A stretch of 64,000 nucleotides of DNA from a virus: IMG/VR virus record IMGVR_UViG_3300032829_000008, positions 1 to 64,000 of that record; one strand, given 5' to 3'. The notes beneath the pieces are model-generated. The model was not told the DNA's origin, made no database searches, and saw only the letters and a list, made by a program, of their open reading frames with translations. The translations under genes and the position numbers were made by a program. Of this stretch, positions 51,111-58,639 are shown piece after piece; position 1 is the first letter of the stretch, and each line of letters opens with the position of its first letter.

Positions 51111-51251
51111 ATGAAGATCCCACCGCCGAGCGATGGCCGCGATGTTGCCAAATGGCAGGCCGACATGGCCAGGCTGGATGCCGATCCGCGCACTGCCAAT
51201 GGCGCGAACCGGCCCCTGTGGTTGGTGCGCCGGGTGTTGGAGGGGAAGTAA
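51111..51251 (+). CDS. Small protein behind promoter F
   Basis: 46 residues, ATG 51111 to TAA 51251: MKIPPPSDGRDVAKWQADMA, then RLDADPRTANGANR and WLVRRVLEGK. Helical. No motif. Its position between promoter F and promoter D supports it. Confidence 0.5.
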   Translation: MKIPPPSDGRDVAKWQADMARLDADPRTANGANRPLWLVRRVLEGK

Positions 51252-51257
51252 CCCAGA

Positions 51258-51341
51258 GTTGGCGGCGGTGTTAACAGACGGCCACACTGTGATCACAACC
51301 GCGCGGAAGCACGGAGTGTGAGTGTTGGCACCGCGAGTGCA
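51258..51341 (+). promoter_or_regulatory. sigma-54-like promoter D with upstream sites
   Basis: Core TGGCACCGCGAGTGCA (51326-51341). GTTAAC (51270-51275) is centred 55 bp and the degenerate GTTGGC (51258-51263) 67 bp before the GG, as in promoters A and E. Predicted start 51352, two bases before ATG 51354. Confidence 0.7.
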
Positions 51342-51353
51342 ATACCCAAGAGC

Positions 51354-51533
51354 ATGACGAACATGGTGATCCAGTCGAGCGAAGTGGTTGTTGGCGATAC
51401 GCTGAACTACGGCAGCGAGCGATTGACGGTGGTGGCAATCACCAAGCGCACCGCCAAGCAGGTGGTGTGGACGATGTCGGACGGCAGCAGCTGGACGCGC
51501 CGCGCGGTGATGCTCACGCCGGTGACCCGGTAG
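51354..51533 (+). CDS. Small beta-rich protein, leaderless start
   Basis: 59 residues from ATG 51354, 13 bases after promoter core D. TNMVIQSSEVVVGDTLNYGS then VVWTMSDGSSWTRRAVML suggests a small beta barrel. No ribosome site. Function unknown. Confidence 0.58.
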   Translation: MTNMVIQSSEVVVGDTLNYGSERLTVVAITKRTAKQVVWTMSDGSSWTRRAVMLTPVTR

Positions 51534-51576
51534 CGGCGGGTTGGGTGGCGGTGTAGGCTTAGCAAAGGGAGCAGAG

Positions 51577-52152
51577 ATGAGTGACCGGAAGCAGCACCGC
51601 AGGAGCCGGCCAAGTGGCAGGCGCGACTACAAGCGCTGGAAGAGGGCAGCACCGGGCCGGTGGTTGCGCTGGCGCGAGCTGGCCAAGTGGTTGGCCCCCG
51701 GCACGCCCTACAAGCTCTCCAGTAATCCGCCTGTGCGCGACGCACGCGGCGAGCACGTGGACGTGTTGGCAATGATTAGGAGACGCGCCATGACGGTAGT
51801 GATCGTCTCCAGCATCGGCTGCGGCGGGTGGACCAAGCGCGATACCATCCTGGAGGCCGGCTGCCAGCTGGCCAACCTGGCCGACCAGCAGGAGACCTAC
51901 CGCATCGGGCGCGCGGGCCTGGAGGCGAATCCCCTGTTCGGGCAGCACGGCGAGCGATTTTGGGTGGTGGCGCCCACGGTGCTGCTTGGGCACACCGCGG
52001 TCTCTCTCGCGTTGCCGCCCAAGTGGCGAACGCGGTGGCAGGTGGCCACGCTGGGCGTGGAGGGCCTGGTGCTGGCGCGGAACGCCTCCATGGGGTGGTG
52101 GCCGCTGGTTAACGACCCCGTAAACGAGAGTGCACGGTCGACGCAGAAGTAG
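51577..52152 (+). CDS. Basic N-terminus plus membrane-type protein
   Basis: 191 residues from ATG 51577 (AAAGGGAG upstream). The first 60 residues are Arg/Lys-rich; from about 72 it has a signal-like stretch (MTVVIVSSIGCGG) and hydrophobic segments with RAGLEANPLFGQHGERFWVV, similar to small phage membrane proteins of the DUF5658 look. ATG 51791 with AGGAG upstream could give a shorter product, so two proteins are possible. Confidence 0.55.
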   Translation: MSDRKQHRRSRPSGRRDYKRWKRAAPGRWLRWRELAKWLAPGTPYKLSSNPPVRDARGEHVDVLAMIRRRAMTVVIVSSIGCGGWTKRDTILEAGCQLANLADQQETYRIGRAGLEANPLFGQHGERFWVVAPTVLLGHTAVSLALPPKWRTRWQVATLGVEGLVLARNASMGWWPLVNDPVNESARSTQK

Positions 52153-52191
52153 CCGAAATGGCTGTTCGAGCGGTTCGGCACGGGGATAGCA
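52108..52191 (+). promoter_or_regulatory. sigma-54-like promoter E with upstream sites
   Basis: Core CGGCACGGGGATAGCA (52176-52191). Upstream GTTAAC (52108-52113) and GTAAAC (52120-52125) are centred 67 and 55 bp before the GG, the same spacing as promoter A. Predicted start 52202, three bases before ATG 52205. Confidence 0.7.
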
Positions 52192-52204
52192 ATGGAGTAG
52201 TGGC

Positions 52205-52687
52205 ATGACGACATTCAAAATCAAGGTTGGCACCCACACCCTCACCGCAACGCGTGACGTGGAACTGCCCCAGCAGTTTGCCGCGTGGCACCAGACCGTT
52301 CGCGTGGAGCCTGACACGTACCCCGTGTACGCCTACGTGGAGTGGGGCGATGGTCGCCTACACGTGCGCCAACTGAGCGCCGAGTGCGAAGGCGTCACGG
52401 TGAGCAGCAACTACCGCAGCCACCTGGCCGGTCATTGGGGCAAGGATGACCGCAACGTGAATGGGCAGGTGGTTACTTGCCACATTCAGCTGCCCACCTA
52501 CGGCGTGCTGCGCGAGCAGCCGGCCGAGTACCAGGGTCTGCGAGTCGCCGTGTGGGACCCCAAGCAGTACTCCGCCAAGCCGCTGGTGGAGGGCACCATG
52601 TGGCGCTACGAGGTGGTCGAGGGACTGCGCGTGCGTGTGTTGCCAGAGAACGACTCTGGCTGCGCCAAGCGCGCGGAGCTGCACTGA
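52205..52687 (+). CDS. Beta-rich protein behind promoter E
   Basis: 160 residues from ATG 52205, 14 bases after the promoter core. Strand-rich (TTFKIKVGTHTLTATRDVEL, VYAYVEWGDGRLHVRQL), with few helices. No domain known to me. First of a run of small genes up to the control region. Confidence 0.6.
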   Translation: MTTFKIKVGTHTLTATRDVELPQQFAAWHQTVRVEPDTYPVYAYVEWGDGRLHVRQLSAECEGVTVSSNYRSHLAGHWGKDDRNVNGQVVTCHIQLPTYGVLREQPAEYQGLRVAVWDPKQYSAKPLVEGTMWRYEVVEGLRVRVLPENDSGCAKRAELH

Positions 52688-52688
52688 C

Positions 52689-52844
52689 ATGACCAAACGA
52701 GAGTTTCAGAAATGCCTGCGCGCCCTGCGCGCCCAGCTGTTGGAGCGGGCCCGCCGCCTGCGCGCCGCCGAGCGTGGCGAGCTGGAGGTGACGGAGGTGA
52801 CCGTGCAGGGCCACCGGGTACGCGCACACGAGGCATTGTGCTGA
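52689..52844 (+). CDS. Small helical protein, unassigned
   Basis: 51 residues from ATG 52689. Long basic helix (FQKCLRALRAQLLERARRLR) then strands. One base after the previous stop. No motif seen. Confidence 0.5.
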   Translation: MTKREFQKCLRALRAQLLERARRLRAAERGELEVTEVTVQGHRVRAHEALC

Positions 52845-52886
52845 AAGCGCCGCCGCGGTAAGCTCGGCGGAGAAAGAGGAGGCCAG

Positions 52887-53093
52887 ATGAGCTACGGAGC
52901 GAGCATGTGCACCTGCGGCCACGTGGGCGACGTGCCCAGCGATGCCACCGGCAAAGTGGTACTGCCCAACACCCACGCGGGTCTGCTGGGGCATGGCTAC
53001 TGCAAGATGCCGGGGTGCGACTGCGGGAAGTTCACGTGGGAGCGGCGGCTGACCAAGGCCGACACAAGGAGGAAGAAGGAGCTGGTGCGATGA
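52887..53093 (+). CDS. Small Cys-rich zinc protein
   Basis: 68 residues with AAAGAGGAGG before ATG 52887. MCTCGHVGDV and YCKMPGCDCGKF place six Cys/His for one or two metals. Basic end. Coupled to the next gene by ATGA. Confidence 0.58.
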   Translation: MSYGASMCTCGHVGDVPSDATGKVVLPNTHAGLLGHGYCKMPGCDCGKFTWERRLTKADTRRKKELVR

Positions 53094-53551
53094 GCTGGTT
53101 GGAGTGGCTGCGGCACCTGGCGCCCCTGCGCCCACCCGATAACAGGGTGCTGCGCTCCGTGTGGGAGCAGACGGTGCTGGTGCCGTTGGCGGAGGCACTG
53201 GAGCTGGCCGCGCCGCAGGGGCCCCGAGGATGCCCCATGCCGGAGGATCACGGCGCGGCGCGAGCTGCGGCTCGCCTGCTGGTGGACATGCTGCAGGCGG
53301 AACTGCGCAGCCTACGCGGGTCGGTACCACTGAAGATCGCGGAGATGACCGAGCACGGCGTGGAGCAGTTGCAGGCCGAGCTGGCCGCGCCGCTGGCGCT
53401 GGACCTGGCCGGGCAGCCGGTGCCCAGCTTGCTGGAGCTGCAGCAGCTGGCTCGGGTCAACACCGAGGTCAGTCCGCAGAGCGCCGGGGTCGCAGTGGCC
53501 CGGGCCCGCTACCCAAAGACGTGGGAGGTACTGGAATCATGGACGCGCTGA
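53090..53551 (+). CDS. Helical protein, unassigned
   Basis: 153 residues from ATG 53090. Mostly helical with Ala/Leu-rich segments (ARAAARLLVDMLQAELRSLR). No recognised motif. The next gene starts 12 bases before its end. Confidence 0.58.
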   Translation: MSWLEWLRHLAPLRPPDNRVLRSVWEQTVLVPLAEALELAAPQGPRGCPMPEDHGAARAAARLLVDMLQAELRSLRGSVPLKIAEMTEHGVEQLQAELAAPLALDLAGQPVPSLLELQQLARVNTEVSPQSAGVAVARARYPKTWEVLESWTR

Positions 53552-53910
53552 GAGAAGCGATACCGATGGTGATGTCAGCGATATCGGAGCCGTGCCCGGT
53601 GTGCCCTGCTCAACCAGGCTATCACTGCGTGTTTCAGTGCACCCCGAAGTGCTGCAGCGAGCAGCCGAGCTACCACGAGCGGCTCGACGACCATGGTAAC
53701 ATGACCGGCGAGATGCACTACGCGCGCATTGGGGAAGTGCGCGCGGAGCTGGCCGGCGCGCTGGCCGCATGGGACGAGCTGGTGGCAGAGATCGAGCCGA
53801 TCATCGGAGAAAAGGGCGAGATGGCGGCGCTCTACTGGCTGCTGGGTAGTCGGCACAACGCGCTGGAGACGTTGCTGCACCTGGTGCGCACGGCGAGGAG
53901 GGTGTTATGA
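53539..53910 (+). CDS. Cys-rich then helical protein, unassigned
   Basis: 123 residues from ATG 53539. EPCPVCPAQPGYHCVFQCTP and KCCSEQ hold six Cys of a possible zinc site; helices follow (ALAAWDELVAEIEPIIG). Overlapped by its neighbours. Confidence 0.56.
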   Translation: MDALREAIPMVMSAISEPCPVCPAQPGYHCVFQCTPKCCSEQPSYHERLDDHGNMTGEMHYARIGEVRAELAGALAAWDELVAEIEPIIGEKGEMAALYWLLGSRHNALETLLHLVRTARRVL

Positions 53911-54158
53911 AGGCACAAGTACGGTCAGAGACGCGCCTCGAGCTGCGCATCGTCAACCATTGCACGGTGTGCTGCCAGGGTGTGGACATGGTGTTCGAGG
54001 GCAGCAATGACGCTGGCGTGCTGGTGCTGGTGACCACGCTGGCTGGCAACCTGGTGAGCGAGCAGGTGGTGGCGGTCAGCACTGACGTCACTGCCTTCTT
54101 ACGCCTGACCAACTACGCGCGCCAGGACGGTGGCCTGACGCTGGGGAGGGATCTGTGA
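53907..54158 (+). CDS. Small beta-rich protein, unassigned
   Basis: 83 residues, ATGA-coupled to the previous gene. Strand-rich (RIVNHCTVCCQGVDMVFEG, VLVLVTTLAGNLVSEQVV). No motif. The next gene starts on an overlapping GTG. Confidence 0.55.
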   Translation: MKAQVRSETRLELRIVNHCTVCCQGVDMVFEGSNDAGVLVLVTTLAGNLVSEQVVAVSTDVTAFLRLTNYARQDGGLTLGRDL

Positions 54159-54784
54159 TCGGCGAGAACGTGCCGGTACCACTGCCCGGGCTGCTGCGCA
54201 GCGCTCGGGCGCTCAGCAGCGAGCACCTGGGCTGGGTGGCAGGGGAGGCGGCCAGGTTGCACGACGCTAGCGATGCAGATATGTTGTTTCCACGAGTACC
54301 ACCCCGCTTGGATAATGTGCACCCCGCGTGGCGCGGCGCGCTGCCGGCGCTGGTGTGCTACGGACTTGCGGCGGCCCGGGAACAGCTGCACCGCGAAGAG
54401 AGCAGCGGCGACTACGAACACGGTAGATTCTACAAGGTGTACGAGGCCCACGCCGAGTCAGCTGCCCGGATGTTGAGAGCGCTGCAGGGGCCGACGGACT
54501 GCCTGGTGACAGTGCAGCCCGGGCGGAAAAACCAGGCGGTGCCCGCGATACATGCCCGGTGGTGGGACCCCTCGTGGATGGGGATGCCGGAGGTGCACGC
54601 ACGTCACCGGGCCAAGCTGCTGGAGCTGGACCCGGTGTGGTACCGGGCGCAGGGGTGGCGCGAGCAGCTGACGTGGGTGCAATGGCCCGACTTGGAGCTG
54701 CCGGCGAACAAGGGCCGGGGGCCGCGCTGGGCGCTGAACACAGAGCTGGACTGGCGGGTGGGGCGAAGGCACCGCAGGAAGTGA
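54155..54784 (+). CDS. Phage protein, possible pyrimidine-dimer glycosylase relative
   Basis: 209 residues from GTG 54155. Helical N-terminal two-thirds; then HARWWDPSWMGMPEVHARHR and LLELDPVWYRAQGW, which recalls a phage region tied to pyrimidine dimer DNA glycosylase-type proteins. Match is weak and no catalytic residue can be named. Keep as hypothetical. Confidence 0.5.
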   Translation: MIGENVPVPLPGLLRSARALSSEHLGWVAGEAARLHDASDADMLFPRVPPRLDNVHPAWRGALPALVCYGLAAAREQLHREESSGDYEHGRFYKVYEAHAESAARMLRALQGPTDCLVTVQPGRKNQAVPAIHARWWDPSWMGMPEVHARHRAKLLELDPVWYRAQGWREQLTWVQWPDLELPANKGRGPRWALNTELDWRVGRRHRRK

Positions 54785-55062
54785 CGCTGCTGGAGCAGAT
54801 AGCGGCGCTGGGCGACCTGGCGTTCGTCAAGTGGGATCAAGCGCAGGTGGACTTAAACGCGTGCCGCATGTGGGATACGTGGCACACGCGCTGCGCATGT
54901 GTTCCCGGATTGTACGTGTGGGAGGGACTGCCCCACGTGATGCATCACGGTTGGTGGGTGGCCACGTGGACTGGTGCCGAGTGGCTTGTTCGCCACCATG
55001 CAAACGGTGTACCTGAGAACCAGCGCGGCTACCTAGCGAGAGTAAAGACAGCGGTACGATAG
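54781..55062 (+). CDS. Small Cys/Trp protein, unassigned
   Basis: 93 residues from GTG 54781 (GTGA). LEQIAALGDLAFVKWDQAQV and WDTWHTRCACVPGLYVWEG: helix, then a strand-rich Trp region. Last gene of the accessory island before the second control region. Confidence 0.55.
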   Translation: MTLLEQIAALGDLAFVKWDQAQVDLNACRMWDTWHTRCACVPGLYVWEGLPHVMHHGWWVATWTGAEWLVRHHANGVPENQRGYLARVKTAVR

Positions 55063-55428
55063 ATGCAAGTGCTTTACTTGCACCGGGTAAAGCACGTGGG
55101 GAGTAGCCGAATTCGCTAGGAGCAGCGCGGGGTTGCTTTACAAGTGCTACATACTCCCCCCTTGGCGCAATTGCGTAGGCCCGCGGGGTTTGCTCTACCC
55201 GGCACCCTTTAATTCATACCCCCCTTTTTAGTAAAGGGGGTGAAGTAAGTCAAGCAACCTGGTGCAACGCTTAGGGAATATCGCGCTTCACCTACATGTG
55301 GGTAGAATTGGGGAAGTGAGGAGGTAGTGCACCGCCCCGGGCCCGGACACCCGCCCGTCCATCTAAGGACATGTGGCCGATGGGTGGGCCTTGCGCGACC
55401 AGGGCACTGTGCCGTACGCCTGTAGTGG
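55063..55428 (+). promoter_or_regulatory. Control region, copy 2
   Basis: 366 bases without a convincing gene, homologous to 20871-21130. Left end has a 9-bp inverted repeat GTGCTTTAC (55069-55077) / GTAAAGCAC (55087-55095) and an overlapping hairpin GCAAGT/ACTTGC (55065-55081), so two exclusive folds are possible. It also has CGCAATTGCG (55167-55176), the CCCCCTTT/AAAGGGGG hairpin (about 55220-55240), and TGCTYTAC-type repeats. It precedes the terminase genes as copy 1 precedes the replication genes. Confidence 0.7.
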
Positions 55429-55953
55429 GTGTTCGGCACGCGGTTCCAGGCGATGCTCGAGAAGTGGACCGAGTACCTCGGCCACGCCGAGCACGCTTAC
55501 GCCACGTACCTGGATCGCGACCTGGCCATCCTGCACCTGCAGAACCACCACGGCCTGGATCAGAGTGACGCCGCGTACCTGGTGGACGAGATCCGACGCA
55601 GCTGGGCCCACCTGGGCAAGCTGGACACCGAGTCGCGCCGCGACCAGGCCCGCGGACGCCTGGAGCACCTGTACCGCATCGCGCTGGCCGGCAAGCCCCT
55701 GCGCGACAGCGAGCACAAGCAGGTGGTGGACGCCGTCACTGGCAAGGCGATCGTGGAAATCGACGTGGACGCCTTGCGCCGACTGGTGCACGATCTACGA
55801 GAGCTGGATGCGTTGGATCGCCCCATGACGGTGGCATTGGACGCGAACATCAACCTCACCACCACCAGCACCAGGGAGCGCATCATGCAGCTCCTGGACA
55901 AGGTCCGAGGCCGCCTGCCCGAGCCGAAGAAGAGCGACGAGGAACTCTCGTGA
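55429..55953 (+). CDS. Terminase small subunit
   Basis: 174 residues from GTG 55429, or 166 from ATG 55453; neither has a strong ribosome site. Helical N-terminal half with LAILHLQNHHGLDQSDAAYL, then RRDQARGRLEHLYRIALAG and an acidic C-terminus. Placed two genes before the terminase large subunit, where the DNA-recognition subunit belongs. The call rests on position and helical make-up. Confidence 0.65.
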   Translation: MFGTRFQAMLEKWTEYLGHAEHAYATYLDRDLAILHLQNHHGLDQSDAAYLVDEIRRSWAHLGKLDTESRRDQARGRLEHLYRIALAGKPLRDSEHKQVVDAVTGKAIVEIDVDALRRLVHDLRELDALDRPMTVALDANINLTTTSTRERIMQLLDKVRGRLPEPKKSDEELS

Positions 55954-56222
55954 GATTCCTGCTGGTCGTCATGTGCTTCGGCCACCCGTGGTCCACGGAC
56001 GTGGTGGGGCGTGGCGTGGCCACCGCGCGCACCATGGGCTACGCCCGCAGCCTCGCGCTGACGGAGGCCAATGACGATGGCGTGCGCCAGTGCCATGAGG
56101 CGGACGAGCAGAAGGCTTGCTGGCAGGGCGACTCCAACCTCAAGGATTTTTGCGTGGCGCTGCGCGGTGGCGATTGGGAGTGCCACCGCGAGGAGTGCGG
56201 TCACTGCAAGGCGTGCGAGTGA
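55950..56222 (+). CDS. Small Cys-rich protein between terminase genes
   Basis: 90 residues from GTG 55950 (GTGA). Eight Cys, many near the end (WECHREECGHCKACE). The N-terminus is hydrophobic (MRFLLVVMCFGHPW) and may be a weak signal. Function unknown. Confidence 0.52.
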   Translation: MRFLLVVMCFGHPWSTDVVGRGVATARTMGYARSLALTEANDDGVRQCHEADEQKACWQGDSNLKDFCVALRGGDWECHREECGHCKACE

Positions 56223-57700
56223 TCGACGCCGACCTGCTAGATCTGTTCGACATCGAGGCCGAGCAGCTGGAGCTGCTTACTGAGGACGAGCAGAGGGAGT
56301 TGCTGGAGGGCCTGCAGGCACTGGTGGGCGGGGAGACGCCAGATCAATTTATCCGGCGGTTGTGGTACTGGGAGCCGCCACCCGAACACGTGCGTCCGCT
56401 GCTGGACGTCATGCAGCAGGCCCGACTGCGCCAGCTGCGCATCTGCCTGTCCATGCCACCTGGACACGCCAAGACCACCATGCTGCTGCGTTGCCTGGTG
56501 TGGTGGCTGAGCCTGAGCCCCAGCGACCTGTGCGCGTATGTCAGCTACAACGAGCGCCAGGCGCTCAAGAAGAGTCGCGTGTGCCGCGCCATGGCGCTCA
56601 AGGCGGGGTTGATGGTCACGCGCGACAATAAGGCGATGAGTGAGTGGCACCTGCACCAGGGCGGTGGCCTGCTGGCGGGCGGCGCGCGCAGCGGTCTCAC
56701 CGGCAACCGCGTGCCCGGGCTGCTGGTGTACGACGATCCGTACAAGGATCACAAGGACGCCAACAGTCCCACCATCCGCGAGACGGTGCAAGAGAATTTC
56801 AAGACCGTGGCCTTCACGCGGTTGCAGGGTGGATCTATCATCGTGCTGCACACGCGCTGGCACGAGGACGATCTCATTGGCTGGCTGCTGAAGGAGCACA
56901 AGTGGGACCATATCAACGTCCCGGCCATCAGCCAGGAGGGTATCAAGGACGCGCTCGGCCGACGCCCGGGCGTTCCCGCGTGGCCCGACAAGTACCCGAT
57001 CGAGATCTGCACCAAGCCCTGCGGCCACGACGGCCACCTGGCCGAGATTCGCACCACCATCGGCGAGCACTGGTGGAATGGGATGTACGAGGGCGTGCCA
57101 CCGCGCATCGGCACCAGTGTCTTTCACGAGCCGGTCACCTATCGCAAAGCCACCGAGTTCCGGTGGGCCGGCAAGCGCGGGTGCATCTCCGTGGATCCCG
57201 CTGCCACGGCCAGCACCAAGGCCGATTGGAGCATCATCATGGTGCTGGCCATGGAGGGCTACGGCATCGATACCCGCATGTGGATCTACGAGTGTATCCG
57301 CCTGCAGGTGGAGATCCCGCAGCTGGTGCGGCAGATTCGCAGCGTGCAGCAGCGGTACAACCTGCTGGTGGTGTGCGAGGCGGTGGCGGGGTTCAAGTCC
57401 GTGCCGCAGATGCTTCGCGACCAGGATCCCGAGTTGCGCGTGGTGGAGTGCGATCACGGTGGTAAGGACAAGTTTACACGCAGCCAGCCGGTGGCCAGCG
57501 CGTGGAACGGAGGGCGCGTGTTGGTACCCAACGATCCGCAGTGCGCCGAGTGGGTCAATCCCATGGTGAGGGTGTTCCGCGCGTTCACTGGTCTCAACGA
57601 CCTGCACGACGACGACGTGGACGCCGCGGCACATGGGTGGAACAAGATGTATCGCGCCAAGCCACCCCTGACCCAGGGCAGCTACGAGGCGGTAATGTGA
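56219..57700 (+). CDS. Terminase large subunit
   Basis: 493 residues from GTG 56219. Walker A SMPPGHAKTTML (about 78-89), Walker B LLVYDDP (168-174), ATPase coupling HTRWHEDDLIGW, and the nuclease domain ISVDPAATASTKADWS (Asp326) plus a final DDDVDAAAHGWNK. This motor packs DNA into heads. Its stop overlaps the start of a lipoprotein gene. Confidence 0.93.
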   Translation: MIDADLLDLFDIEAEQLELLTEDEQRELLEGLQALVGGETPDQFIRRLWYWEPPPEHVRPLLDVMQQARLRQLRICLSMPPGHAKTTMLLRCLVWWLSLSPSDLCAYVSYNERQALKKSRVCRAMALKAGLMVTRDNKAMSEWHLHQGGGLLAGGARSGLTGNRVPGLLVYDDPYKDHKDANSPTIRETVQENFKTVAFTRLQGGSIIVLHTRWHEDDLIGWLLKEHKWDHINVPAISQEGIKDALGRRPGVPAWPDKYPIEICTKPCGHDGHLAEIRTTIGEHWWNGMYEGVPPRIGTSVFHEPVTYRKATEFRWAGKRGCISVDPAATASTKADWSIIMVLAMEGYGIDTRMWIYECIRLQVEIPQLVRQIRSVQQRYNLLVVCEAVAGFKSVPQMLRDQDPELRVVECDHGGKDKFTRSQPVASAWNGGRVLVPNDPQCAEWVNPMVRVFRAFTGLNDLHDDDVDAAAHGWNKMYRAKPPLTQGSYEAVM

Positions 57701-57828
57701 AATTTGTGATCCTACTTGCCCTTGTGCTAGGGTGCGGTCACCGCGGTGGTGGCACGTGCCCACAAGCGGTGGGTGTCAGCCACGGCCAATCGCCCTGCCA
57801 GGAGAATCCCAATGAGCGAAAACGGTAG
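57697..57828 (+). CDS. Mini lipoprotein
   Basis: 43 residues from GTG 57697. MKFVILLALVLGCG is a short lipoprotein signal with LVLGC (Cys13). The rest is polar with two further Cys. Such a gene between terminase and portal is unusual. Membrane-bound exclusion or spanin-like roles are possible. Confidence 0.55.
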   Translation: MKFVILLALVLGCGHRGGGTCPQAVGVSHGQSPCQENPNERKR

Positions 57829-57994
57829 CCCCCGCATCGAGCTGCACTTCGAGGAAGACACTACGGCGCAGCACGCGCTGAAGTGCGATCCCACCCGGGA
57901 CATGGCGACCTGCCTCAAGTGCGGGAAGGCGTACACCATGATGGCGGTGTACGCTCGAGTTCTTCCTCCGTGCCCCGGCAAGGTGGCCGCGTGA
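57812..57994 (+). CDS. Small zinc-type protein
   Basis: 60 residues from ATG 57812 with AGGAGA upstream. CDPTRDMATCLKCGKAYTMM and a Cys near the end may form one zinc site. Overlaps the lipoprotein gene by 17 bases. Confidence 0.53.
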   Translation: MSENGSPRIELHFEEDTTAQHALKCDPTRDMATCLKCGKAYTMMAVYARVLPPCPGKVAA

Positions 57995-58152
57995 GGCGCG
58001 CCAAGCCGTTCGGCGTCGAGTGCCCCGCGTGCGGGGCACGCAAGGACAAGTTCTGCGAATTCTTTTATTCCGGTGACATGCTCGTGGTGGACGAGCTGAG
58101 GCAGGCGTACCACCACCAGCAGCGCATCGACAAGGCGCAGAGGGAACTGTGA
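57991..58152 (+). CDS. Small zinc-type protein
   Basis: 53 residues from GTG 57991 (GTGA). ECPACGARKDKFCEFFY gives CxxC plus Cys, then a helix (LRQAYHHQQRIDKAQREL). It is coupled to the next gene. Confidence 0.52.
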   Translation: MRRAKPFGVECPACGARKDKFCEFFYSGDMLVVDELRQAYHHQQRIDKAQREL

Positions 58153-58598
58153 GCACGCCTGGCCTTCGCCCCGATGGCCGCCCGATGGATCGGGTGGACC
58201 GCGAGCAACTCACCGTGGAGAAGAAGCTGGAGCTGCTGGCCCACGAGGCGCAGCAGCAGTATGGCTACGATCCGCGCGGTGGTGCGTGTTGCTTCGTCGG
58301 TCGGCCGCGCGTGCTGCTGCAGCTGCTGGTGGACGCTCCGGACGGACTGATCCGGTTGGAGCGCCCAGTCATCATCGGTACCACGGACGCTGACGTGGTG
58401 GGACGCTGGCGCGAGGTCAGCTGCCGCATCCGCACTAGCACGGTCGGCAACAACCTGGTGTGCATTCCGCTGGCCCAGCTGCCTCCCAGTAACCACTGGG
58501 ATCGTCGCCTGGCCGGCGCGCTGCGGGTGGAGGCCTGGAAGGCCATCAACGCCAACCGCAAACTGACTGTGGACGACGCGACACTGGTTCTTCCCTAG
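58149..58598 (+). CDS. Beta-rich protein, unassigned
   Basis: 149 residues from GTG 58149. Helix, then strands (RLERPVIIGTTDADVVGRWR, SCRIRTSTVGNNLVCIP). No motif recognised. Between terminase and portal; may be non-virion. A 41-base gap with AAGGAGA leads to the next gene. Confidence 0.58.
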   Translation: MSTPGLRPDGRPMDRVDREQLTVEKKLELLAHEAQQQYGYDPRGGACCFVGRPRVLLQLLVDAPDGLIRLERPVIIGTTDADVVGRWREVSCRIRTSTVGNNLVCIPLAQLPPSNHWDRRLAGALRVEAWKAINANRKLTVDDATLVLP

Positions 58599-58639
58599 CC
58601 CCTGCTAGGGTGACACATCCACACAAGGAGACAGAGGCA

